Below are positions 26,770 to 36,364 of a stretch of DNA of 64,000 nt, piece by piece. The stretch spans positions 10,915,501 through 10,979,500 of the forward strand of contig JAYKKI010000074.1 in assembly GCA_039881145.1 (NCBI GenBank), given 5' to 3'. A program made the position numbers and the translations under genes. Origin of the DNA: Druceiella hillmani (Eukaryota; Arthropoda; Insecta; Lepidoptera; Hepialidae). Below the pieces are notes generated by a model. That model was not told the origin of the DNA, made no database searches, and saw only the letters and a list, made by a program, of their open reading frames with translations. Numbering within the stretch: position 1 is the stretch's first letter; the number at the start of each line of letters is the position of its first letter.

Positions 26770-27130
26770 TTCTTCCTTTCAAAGGAAAAACCAAACTCTT
26801 ACACGATCACTTATATGCCTGTACGTCTTTCTGTCACAGCAGTTTTTCTCAGAGACCGCTCGTCGGAGAAACTTGTCAAAGTTCTAAAATATGTTAAACC
26901 GCACATGTTAATTGCGTACATTGATTGGGATATAGTGTGAAAGGGTTAGTTCTAAGCGTCACCAAACATTTTAGGTATATCTTTAGAAATATATTGAAAA
27001 ATGTGCAATAAAATAGGGTCCCACCTTTCTTATTTTAGAAACTAATGTACCTAAAATTTTAACAAATATAGCTATATTCAGAGCCGACTAGACGACCAAA
27101 AGAGTTTAGTAAAGTAACACATCTTATCAA
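26770..27130 (-). repeat. Dispersed 'GGTTCCGT' repeat, minus-oriented copy in tandem with the preceding one
   Basis: TTTCAAAGGAAAAACCAAAC, TTACACGATCACTTATATGC, TCTTTCTGTCACAGCAGTTT and TTCTCAGAGACCGCTCGTCG appear in family order. Head-to-tail with the copy just upstream. Confidence 0.7.
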
Positions 27131-27881
27131 CCCATACATTTTGCACTAGCTAACTATTTTAAAATATCCATGTTAAAATTAAAAAGGATATAAATGAAGG
27201 CCCTATGAAATTTCTCTTTTTAATTTTATATATCACACGTAATACCATTTGGAAAGACCCTGCTATGAGGAACGCAAAAATATTTTTTTCATAATTTTGA
27301 AATTGATGTTCAAAAAATTCCGAAAATAGATTAGAATTCCCCCTTATTTCCGAAATTCCCAAGCCAAAAATCATGAAAAAAATAAAATTGGTAAAATGAC
27401 ACTCTAAAATAATAAGAAAACTATAACGAGTACCCTAGATCTAATAATTTTTTTTTAAATCATTTTTTTACGCTTGTGAAATATGTAACAGCCAATATAT
27501 TTCAATCGTGAAAAATTAATGTTTGTAAATAATTAAATAGAAATACAACGTTCTCTTATGTTTATAAGTACATGAATATGTACGGAACCCCCGTAATGCG
27601 GGATTCACTTGTATTGAAGTTTTTATTTAGAAATTCACGAAAATATCAAAGGGAGAAGGAAAGAGAAGAAGGAAGTCAATATCTGGATAATCAAATAAAC
27701 TCATTTCGAACAAGATACAGAAACTCCTATGCGCGAGCGAGCTTCGCTCTTGACTGGTTTTATATACTTTCACGAAATACTATGCTAACACCATTGTGTT
27801 CTAATTCCTCATGATAAACTTTCTGCCTTTTTACATAATCAGCTATGGATAAAACAGATAGGTTAAGAATAAAAAAAATAA

Positions 27882-27884
<3 letters not shown>
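27131..27884. other. Unassigned sequence with a possible SINE tail
   Basis: At 27,575-27,612 GTACGGAACCCCCGTAATGC resembles the tail seen next to the SINE at 58.1 kb (ACGAAACCCCCATAGTCCGG), so a truncated copy of that SINE is possible. GAGCGAGCTTCGCTC near 27,737 is a 6 bp stem hairpin. Confidence 0.3.
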
Positions 27885-27928
<44 letters not shown>

Positions 27929-27975
27929 GTGTGTGTGTGTGTGTACATATACACCCATACACACACGCGCGCGTA
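27885..27975. repeat. Compound microsatellite (TA)n(TG)n with a CA/CG tail
   Basis: TA run, then TG repeated about nine times, then TACACCC, ACACAC and CGCGCGCG. Alternating purine-pyrimidine throughout, so a Z-DNA-prone sequence. Confidence 0.95.
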
Positions 27976-28739
27976 GGTTCTCACTTATATTGCACGACAC
28001 GTACAATGACGCACAGTCTCCGGATCAGAGGTGACTATACAGAAGCGTGACGGGACATATACATAAATCATAAGCAACTAGGCTCTTTCATCACTGAGAC
28101 CCTGAGTCAAATCCATGATTTCATTTGCTACGGATGTTGTTTTTAAGGTAGTATGAAATTCATTGAATTTTTAAATATTATCCGAAATATAAATATTCGA
28201 TTTATTTTAAAATGATTCACAGTTTAGTTTTAGTAAAAACCACTTTCAAAAATTGTACGAAAAAGATTAACGGGAAAGCAGTTATTTCACTGCTCTTAAC
28301 TTTAAAATAACCCGTAGCGTCCGTATTTGTCTAAAAAACTGAATCAATGTAAAATTATGTTTTATTAATATTTTGGAAGAAAAAAAATGGTTTACGGTTT
28401 GGCTTTACAGAATTACAAAATTGGCGTTACAGGTACATACAAAAGTAATTATTTCACCTCACTTTTCATTTTATTTTGAAAAGCGCGTCGAGCAATTGGT
28501 CTAAAAAGACTAAGTAATGTAAAATTATGTAGTATTAACATTTACAGTTTTCGATATGTATGAAAAGTAAAAGCATAAATCTAGTAACGTCTAACAGACA
28601 GACGTCTCTGACAGCTCATTTTTTCTCCAAGTAGAAATTTGAACTTTGGCAAAATATATTTCTATAGCCAGCGTATATTTTATTTCTTCATTTATTTCTG
28701 TACTTTAATGTATCTAATTGATACATATGGCGGATTTAT
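27976..28739. other. Unassigned AT-rich sequence
   Basis: Two similar phrases about 190 bases apart (CTAAAAAACTGAATCAATGT at 28,331 and CTAAAAAGACTAAGTAATGT at 28,501, each followed by AAAATTATGT) indicate a diverged local duplication at about 28,290-28,550. Confidence 0.4.
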
Positions 28740-28890
28740 TACTACAAGAGCAATCTCTTACAGCCAACCAGAAAACCAGTCCAGCCGCGCTCGATGAGCG
28801 GCCAGGAATCGAACCCAGGTCTCCTAGGTACGCTTCGCAGTCAAAGGCCGTATGCCTTGTGATCAACCCAACACATCAGGGTGACGACAA
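28740..28890 (-). mobile_element. tRNA-derived SINE remnant
   Basis: The minus strand holds GGTTCGATTCC at 28,805-28,815, an exact match to the Pol III B box (GGTTCGANTCC). It is preceded by a tRNA-like arm region (GGCCTTTGACTGCGAAGCG) and, about 40 bases upstream of the B box, GGTTGATCACAAGG in the A-box position. After the B box comes CTGGCCGCTCATCGAGCGCG. The acceptor stem does not close as in a real tRNA. The tail GTTGGCTGTAAGAGATTGCT recurs, diverged, at 40,060-40,090, which supports a dispersed element. Confidence 0.5.
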
Positions 28891-29481
28891 TATTTTAATG
28901 GGTAACAGTAAAATATATCTCTATAACTAGGCTATATTTAAATAGGTAACGTTTAAATATACCCATATGAAAATTTGGCGGGCAGGGGGTACCAAGTACT
29001 TGAAAAAGTTCAGTGCGGAATCCATGTATTTGGCGGGGTATAGTTTGAAACGGCTCATTATAAATGTCTCCAAAATATTTTTTTAGTTAATTGATATATC
29101 TTGAAATATAAATCTTAACATATGAATACGAAAAAAAAATGTATTAAAATGCAATATATTTTTTCCATATTAGTATGAACTTATAAGACGAATCGTTCGA
29201 AAAATGATTTTTTGTTTGTCTGTTACAAAAATGTTTAAGAGAAATATTTTTCATATGTCCATAATTAATTGGCATATGTTAGTTCAAAAATACTCGTCTT
29301 TATCAGATTTTTTCCAAAATTTGCGTTAAAATGGAATTCATTCGGTAAATATCAAACTTTATAAGATCTACTGTTAAAAAAATTGTTTGCACACCTTTCA
29401 TCACTATCGTCAGGTCATGATCATTACAGTAGTACTTAGTCCCCCCATACTTGAATAAATAATTAAGTAATACAAATAAAA

Positions 29482-29628
29482 TTAACCCACATGCCTGTGT
29501 GGGTTTATAGGCACATGTCTATGGGTTCATTTTCTTGTACCCAACAGACTCCGGCATGACATCATCGTCATCAGATGTCATCAATGATGATGTGCTCTAA
29601 ATTTTATGTCTGTCGGAAAGTGGGTTAA
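29482..29628. repeat. Short MITE-like foldback with 9 bp perfect terminal repeats
   Basis: TTAACCCAC (29,482-29,490) is repeated inverted as GTGGGTTAA (29,620-29,628). Inside lie a perfect 8 bp hairpin (AACCCACA/TGTGGGTT, 29,484-29,505) and a self-complementary run (GACATCATCG, TCATCAGATG and CATCAATGATGATG near 29,558-29,594). No coding capacity. Confidence 0.45.
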
Positions 29629-29734
29629 ATATTAATTTGTGCCAGAAAAACAGATAATTAGAAAAGTTAAATAAAACTAAAGGAAGTTTAGACTGAAGGA
29701 AGATTTATATTAGTCCAGAAAAAAAAGATAAAAA

Positions 29735-29810
29735 TTGTTTCTTCGTATGTTTGAACATAATCATTTCTGAGTTCAGTATCCAGTGTTTTACTGCTGCCCC
29801 GATTAAGATA
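29735..29810 (-). mobile_element. Possible tRNA-derived SINE fragment
   Basis: On the minus strand GGGGCAGCAGTAAAACACTG resembles the A-box half of the SINE at 50.1 kb (TCGCAGCGGTAAAACACTGA). A weak B-box candidate, TGTTCAAACAT, follows. Only the first half is convincing. Confidence 0.3.
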
Positions 29811-30489
29811 AAGGTATGTTTGCTATGTATTTTTTTATTTGTTCCAATATTGAATTAATTAGTTATACATTTAATTATTTTTCCAGGTATTTACGACTCA
29901 TCTCCTATCCCTATACTAAATTGTCTGTTCTTCGTTCAAGTAGAAGTGCCTAAATAAATTGATTACTTAATATTGCAAGACCTCCTAATAAATGTTTCCA
30001 ATGGAAAGCAATCTTTGTATTCAATTTGGTTTATGCTCACCACTTATGTGTTTGAAATTTTAGTGTTGACGACTACATAATAAAAATCATTTTACTACCA
30101 CATTCTTTATTAAAATGTGTTAAAGCGTAGGATTTAAATTAGTAGAATATATAAATATTTACTTGTTACTTATATCTTATATGAGAACCGAGAGTTAACA
30201 TCCCGTATAAACTTTTTAGCTTTACCACAGTCGTTTAAATATATTATTATTTTTTATTAAGTTCATACAATTACGTAATAAGTTATTAAAATATACTATC
30301 ATTTGTAAAGTTAATATTTTTTGAAATAGTATATTCCAATTTTGGAGCAACATACATAAGTTCTTTCGCTTTAGCATTGCCTTATTATTACTAACTAGAT
30401 ATGTTATCCGGTTACGCTCAGGGAGTTGATATAAAATTGTGTTGTATTTGGAATAAAATACCACACATTAAAAAATATGAAGTAACATT
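29811..30489. other. Unassigned sequence next to the Helitron 3' side
   Basis: An 80-codon minus-strand frame (30,222-30,464) is Asn/Leu/Ile-rich and cannot be matched to the Helitron helicase. The Helitron coding match stops near 30,490 and no CTRR terminus with a preceding hairpin was found. Confidence 0.4.
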
Positions 30490-32355
30490 TTATTTTATTG
30501 AAAACATATTCTAATTATTTACAACGCTTGTTTAGTTCGTGCCTAGTTCGTTACTTTTAGTGATTCCTGGATGAACCTCTGCTGGAATTCCTTGTTATTG
30601 TCGTCGAAAGATTTTTCTTGTCGTGTTCCACGTATAATAGGCAGGAACGTTAACAATTAATAATGTGTTTATGCTAATTTAATGCTAAATGTTGTACAGT
30701 TGGTTAGTGTTCGTGTATGGGGAAACTAAAAACACGCATTGTTACTGTTGATGTTTCTTCCCATGTGGTACATGAGGATTTCGTCGTTTCTGTTTTGTTG
30801 TTCGCTGTCTTTCACTATTTGAAATACTGCCATGTCACTGCCTTTATTCACATACTTACAGACATATTTACTGGATTTCACTGAATTCCAGTTAATAGCA
30901 TACGATATTTACGTGTTCTTGGAACATTTTGGAAAGTAGTAGGTTATATGATACTACCCATTGATTATCAATGTCCAGTTCGTCTCTGCCTCGTAGACGT
31001 ATTTATGTTGTGAAGCCACCTTTTTTGGACAATCGTCTTCTGTATTTGGGATAGCCATCATCTCCGGTTTGTGTGTCGTCCAAGTATTGTTTTGGTTATT
31101 TTATTGTACATTTTCCATCACTTATACACGGCGAATTGGGATTTAATGGCCAAAAGGTAAATGAATCGTATTTTTCACAAGAATGATTTTGTTGATAGCT
31201 TGGATGATTTTGTTGATATCCGCGGAGTGAATTGCGTCGTGTAGCCATATGAGATTGTGTGCTATAAGTTGATCTTCTTGGAAGTGACTTTTTTGTTGGT
31301 TTTTATGCCTGTTTCAGGTTGGATTTTTTTCACATTAAAATTATATCCGTCGATATTAATGGATATTGGAGGGAATCATGTGGACGGCGTGTCTCTGCAA
31401 TGCGTTGTAGTCTTTCTTTTCTTCCTTGTACAATTATATCACGGCTTCTATTTTCTGGATTAAATTGACGTTCGTATTCTCGAGATGGTCTTGTCGGCTC
31501 AAATTATAACTTTATAGTCATCAGAAAACGTTCGGTCTAGTGCTATTTTGAATATGTGAATAAGTTAATTGTATTTGTGTAAGATCCCCTGTACACATTG
31601 GATTATTTCTCGTCTGTGCATCGTTGATCAATCTCTATTTCTTCATTTTTGATGAAATATACTTGCAGAAATTTATAGTCTTCGTTGAGCAGTGGTAGTA
31701 ATGATTGCATTTTGTAAGAGATTTGTTCTTGGAAGAAAAAAACATAATCGATTTCATCTCTTTAGTATTGATTGAAATTAAACCGAAAAAAGTAATTTGG
31801 AGGCAGGCGTTGTACGCTTTTTTATATTGACGAATGTGTTTTGATTCTGGAGTTTCCCCGGTCATGTAATGTAGACATTCCTCCGGAGGTGTTTCCAGTC
31901 GTGGTAATCGAATTTTTCCACAGGTGGCACAGATGGCTGGTATGTTTCTACTGAATTGTTTGGCGTTGCAAAATTGGAAAATGTTATCCATTTTTCGGAT
32001 TACGACGTGTTTATGTTTGTTATATTCTTTCGCCGGGTCTTAATGGAATGCTTCATTTGTTAGGATGTACTGTTTACTTGTCCTTGTCTGCACTTATCGC
32101 AGGCTGATATGTTCATGGGTGGCTTGGGTGGCGTCCGCAATTTTTTATTATAAGATTGTGTCGCAATTCTTGATACTCAATTCGTTCATTTCGTTACCCT
32201 TCGGTTTCTCTAATTCGTACGGTGCTCATTCTCGTTCGTTGGGAACGTAAACGTGCTCGCGCTTTTCCACTTTTTCTTTTTTTCGCTGCTCTTTTTATTT
32301 TCACCGTTTTGCTTCAGAACTGGCGTGATCTCCTTCTCTTTTTACCTTTGGGCAT
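30490..32355 (-). pseudogene. Helitron Rep/helicase polyprotein, 3'-truncated and internally deleted
   Basis: The start ATG (32,355) opens a basic N-terminus (MPKGKKRRRSRQ) typical of Helitron proteins. Then follow the cysteine region (CATCGKIRLPRLETPPEE), TGETPESKH, KKAYNACLQITFFG, DSLQYPLISTDGYNFNVKK, LIWLHDAIHSADINKII, LNPNSPCISDGKC, TQTGDDGYPKYRRR, DNQWVVSYNLLLSKMFQEH, the two-tyrosine Rep motif in SSKYVCKYVNKGSDM (about 30,830-30,888) and finally VPAYYTWNTTRKIFRR. Stops and frameshifts separate the blocks. The middle of the Rep domain is missing: the sequence jumps near 31,260 from the VKKIQPETG block to just after the HUH site, where AHNL remains of the expected PHAH-x-L, so the first catalytic His is lost. 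The helicase is entirely absent. The protein would nick DNA at the element ends in rolling-circle transposition; this copy cannot. Confidence 0.85.
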
Positions 32356-32523
32356 TGTATACAATTTAAATCAAATCAACTTTTTACTAAGAAATACACT
32401 AAGTTAATTTTAAACACTGTTCGCACTTTGTTTTCGATTTATATTCAGTCACTGTGTCACTTTGATTACTCACACTTCACTGTTTGTTTTTATTTACTCA
32501 CTACACTTTACTGATAAGAAACT
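32356..32523 (-). promoter_or_regulatory. A-rich leader of the Helitron transcript (predicted 5' UTR)
   Basis: About 168 bases between the predicted initiator and the ATG. On the minus strand it is rich in AAGTG/GTGAA words (GTAAAGTGTAGTGAG, CAGTGAAGTGTGAGTAATCA, AAAGTGACACAGTGACTGAA). Insect hsp70 leaders have a similar A-rich, AGTGAA-rich composition. That resemblance is by composition only and the start site is inferred. Confidence 0.35.
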
Positions 32524-32560
32524 GACATTCGAAACCACAATGGATCTTGCTTTATATACC
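32520..32560 (-). promoter_or_regulatory. TATA box and initiator-like core promoter
   Basis: The minus strand reads GGGTATATAAAGC, with TATATAAA at 32,558-32,551, followed 33-35 bases downstream by TCAGTT (A at 32,523), a match to the arthropod initiator TCAKTY. Spacing is close to the usual 30. It sits about 200 bases upstream of the Helitron ATG and just downstream of the heat-shock element array. Confidence 0.55.
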
Positions 32561-32629
32561 CGTACCAATGAGTTGCCCCACCCACACAAAAAAGGCTTCG
32601 AAGCGTGCACAATATTGAAGAAAATTCCA

Positions 32630-32810
32630 AAACATTCGAGAATCCTTTGGAATGTTTCAAAATGATCAGAGATTTTTCGGGATGTTTCCGAACATCCTAG
32701 ACTATTCCTAAACATTCCACAACATTTCAGAATATTCCCGGATATTCTGGACTGTTGTGGGATGCTCTCGAATACCCTTGAATGTTCCAGACTATTCTAG
32801 AAATTTCTAT
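32630..32810 (-). promoter_or_regulatory. Array of heat-shock elements upstream of the Helitron gene
   Basis: Heat-shock factor binds alternating nGAAn/nTTCn pentamers. At 32,779-32,808 six pentamers follow in perfect register (GAA, TTC, GAc, TTC, GAA, TTC; one mismatch). At 32,729-32,754 five follow in register (GAA, TTC, GgA, TTC, GAc). A TTCnnGAA pair lies at 32,634-32,643, and GGAATGTTTC and TTTCCGAACATCC are further degenerate units. The whole stretch looks like a diverged tandem repeat of CATTCCAGAATATTC-like units. Position relative to the TATA box (about 75-250 bases upstream) fits a working heat-shock promoter. Register is seen directly; factor binding is inferred. Confidence 0.6.
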
Positions 32811-35800
32811 AAGGCGAAACTTCCAGGCCTTGAGCACGCCTTTCAGGGTTCATTGATGAGGAATAGGGGGCTACCATACCATATAACTCATTTGAACCTA
32901 CCGGTATTTGAACCTATCGTTTCTTAGTTTTAGCGGCACGCAAATTGTACAAGTACTTTTATAATGTAAATTGATTTTTTCTCTTCTGAATGAGGTTACA
33001 ATTCAAAAATGTCTTACCGTCTATTTCATAAAAATAAATTAATTATACAATTATTATGTGGTCTGCTGAGGTGAGCAGTGATTTGCGTAGGTATTGCCAA
33101 TCAACAGACCCTAATAGATATTCCAGGTTTCCTTATCTCTTAAAATTTTTACAATTACATATTTTGGTTTGTATTATTAAATATTAATTACATATTCGAT
33201 TTGATTTTTAAAACAATTTTGGAAATCTGATTATGTATGTGATGAAAATAATAATGGGCAAACGATTTTTAGTCATTATCTTTTAAAATAGATTATAAAA
33301 TCTAATTTCCATGAGTGTATGAAGTTTCGAGTGTATGAAGGTGAGTACTAGTCTTAAATATTTTCAATCGTTCAAGTATTTAAAACATTTTATAATCTGG
33401 CTGTATGTTCGAACTTCATTTCTAAGTATTCTGAGCTTCATTAAAAGTTGTGTTTAAAAACATTTCTGAATAATCAAATATATTTTTGTCGATTTTTAAT
33501 TGCATAGTAATTAATATACTTAAAAATCTCATGAGTTTCGGTGACTGAATTGTAATTGCTATCCTTAATTCCACATCTACTTAATGTTTACGTGTTTGAA
33601 ATTATTTAAATTAACGGAAATGCTATAATGACTTTTAAAGCGTTTATCTTATAATGTGTCTTTTCGTTTCCAATCTCAGCGCCATCATTTTACGGCAACT
33701 CGAATTTGTTTGAACCGAGTCAATAAATTGACAACGACACACACCCCTAAAAATAATCACAAAAATATTTATACATTTTACTACAAATATATCGCGCGAG
33801 ATCCGGGTGGGAACTTTTTATAAAGCTTAAGCAGAATAAAGTTACTTGTATAATTCTATTTGAGTTCGTTTTCGCTTACGGACTCGGCCATGGGGCGGCC
33901 TGTCTTATCTTCAATTCGCACGAATACTTTTTGTTAGCGAAATTTCCTTATTGAATTAAATGTGTAAGAATTCTGCTCGGGCTCGGCGCAGGTGAAGAAA
34001 TCTCGGCGAGTGGGGCATTACGCGAATGCCGCTAACTTAGTTAAGTATTCTCGGCTGTTGTAAGGCACAGAAGAAGGACGCGGCAAAGAGCCGCTTCTTA
34101 GTCGAATATGGCTCTATTGTCGGATATATTTTCATTAGAAACTAAGCTATATTGGATATACTGATTATATTTAAAGCTCAATTAAAATTTGTATTAATTG
34201 AGTTTTCATTACCGTAATCACCTACTGGCATATTGATTTCTCTCTTTTTCCCCACTGTGGCAGGCCAAGCATCCTTCTTGTGTTTATCAACTTTTGTGTA
34301 TATCTCCGGATGTTACTTTCCATTGCCGAAATGAATAATCCGATTCGGACAAAAGAAGTATCGTTAACAACGTTTTAACTCGATGTCCTCAAGTCGATAA
34401 CGTCATTCAATCAGTATTGTGGTTAGGAGTTGCCATCCTGTCCAAAGTGAAGAAATAAGTATATTAGGTGCCTTCGAAAAATATTGTACCGTTATGACCG
34501 GTTCATCTGTTAATGTGCCAATATATCGCACCGATTGTCATCAAAATGTGCATTTGTGCATTTCAAATACATTGTAAAACACAAATTCAAAGTATAAAGT
34601 GCGAAGGGCTAATTTTTATACGTCAAAACGCTTGAAGTAACTTTAATATTTACTTTAATGACGATCATTAAATTCATGAAGGAAAAATCAGTAAATGAAT
34701 CTACTGATTTTTCTTTCTACTTTTAAAGATGTATGTTTCTTCCGTTCATATTTTTGCAGAGTTTTCGCGGAAATGCACTGAGTAGGGCTTTTCTTCTACT
34801 ACGTTGACATTATTAACAATAATATTTCAAAAGCTATATAACATCATATGTACATACTACATACCCTATAGATATCTAGAAACTATAATATATGAAGAAA
34901 CGATGAAAATTTTGTATCGAAATGATTAGCAGTTTTGGAGTCTCGAGTATCAAATTGAAAGTCTTGAACAGATTTCAAAGACATAAGTTGTGTAGTATTA
35001 TTAAATACGAAGTTCAATAAATGTTTAAAAATTTCTAAGCAATATTGTATAGAGCTTGTATATAATATTTTAATTGAAAATCTGGTCTCAAACCTTAAAT
35101 TATTAATAAGCATTCTGCAATGAATCCAAAAAAAATCGAAATAAAAAATGTTTTGAAGTAAATTAAAGAAGTAACTTAAAAAAAAAAACAAATTAAAAAA
35201 TTCCTATATAAAAAACAATAAAACTTTTGCAATTATATTTATATGCATTGTGTTTGCATTTTGATATTTTCTTCTTGAATACACAGTTGTATTTAAAAGT
35301 GTATTTTATTTTATCGTTGTTTATATTTGCCCTAATTTGTTTAATATTTTGGTGACTACATTATACAAACAATCTAAATAATGTAATTTTTTGAAGGATT
35401 GACGTTTGCATTTTGAGTGTCGGATATTTAAATGAAGGAAGATGTATTCAAGAATCACACTCGTAAGAAAGCTAGGATATTGATGATTTGTTAAATGAAC
35501 AGCATAAATAACAAAATTGTACATACCATATCACTTTCTTGTAAGCTTGGCTGCTAAAGATATTTAATCTCCGATGCACAGATGGTGGCAGTTAAAGGGT
35601 GTTAATAATATGAGCATAGTTGAAGTCGGCACCTCAAGATTTCCCGCTACTGCTAGAACCCGATTAGCGCGGTAAAGGGACGTAGTTTACATTGCATCTT
35701 AATAATGCTGGCGCCTGTACGCCGAAGTACCGTAAGCAGTAAGGGTGGGCTCACATAATGGTATTTTGAAATACACTTTGCTATATATTTTTTCATACAT

Positions 35801-35817
35801 TCTACGTAAAAGTACTA
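32811..35817. other. Unassigned sequence, includes a GC-richer block
   Basis: The 5' terminus of the Helitron should lie just right of 32,810, but I could not fix it. An inverted repeat GGTCTGCTGA/TCAACAGACC (one mismatch) spans 33,060-33,110. A GC-richer block at 33,660-34,110 is listed separately. Minus-strand frames at 34,883-35,191 and 35,321-35,524 are AT-driven. Bases 35,570-35,760 are also moderately GC-rich, without a recognisable feature. Confidence 0.4.
33660..34110. other. GC-richer, motif-dense noncoding block
   Basis: Stands out from the surroundings: ATATATCGCGCGAGATCCGG, GGACTCGGCCATGGGGCGGC, GCTCGGGCTCGGCGCAGGTG and the hairpin GCGGCAAAGAGCCGC. CpG dinucleotides are frequent. 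No open frame, TATA-initiator pair or transposon motif was recognised. It could be an enhancer, a promoter or a GC-rich repeat scrap. Confidence 0.25.
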
Positions 35818-36240
35818 CACACTGTCCGGTAAGGAGTAGACCAAATGTCGGTAATAGAGGGGTTCATTATACATAAAAAAAAAAGAAATTTTATTATCCT
35901 AGGCCTAATAGTTTTAGAGATATTATTTTTTTTAGTTATTTTAGAATTTTTGTCACTGCGTATACAATTTTTTTCATTTTTATTTATGCTCTCTATTACC
36001 AAAGATTTTTAAAAGATTATTTATCTTACTAAAGAAAGTGTTATTCATTTGTTATTATTAGCAACAAAAAAATGAAACGAAAAAAATAAAAAAAATTAAA
36101 CGCGTCCATTTTTTAAATTACAAAACATACAAAGTGATATTTGAACCATGTTAGAGTAAAAAAAAATATGGCAACCTTGTGGAACTTTATTTAAAAAATA
36201 TCTACAATTCACACATACTTAAAAAATGTATCATTTTTTG
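35818..36240 (+). repeat. Left terminal inverted repeat of the long-arm transposon
   Basis: Pairs with 37,755-38,169. Homology fades beyond TCTACAATTCACACATAC near 36,215-36,230. Confidence 0.75.
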
Positions 36241-36364
36241 GTGTAAGACATATCATAACATATTTTTTATTCCTAAACCCATACCATTAATTAATTTTTT
36301 CGGTCGCGGTAAAATAAAACAAGTGTAGTATTTATGATTATACTGCATTTATTATGCTTTTTTG

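Noticed and set aside
28805..28868. A real tRNA gene at the B box
   Set aside because: No closing acceptor stem; the similarity is that of a SINE head.
30222..30464. Continuation of the Helitron helicase
   Set aside because: No Walker-type GKT or other helicase motif could be found; AT-driven frame.
32065..32407. Two overlapping 61-codon plus-strand frames
   Set aside because: Antisense of the Helitron N-terminal coding region.
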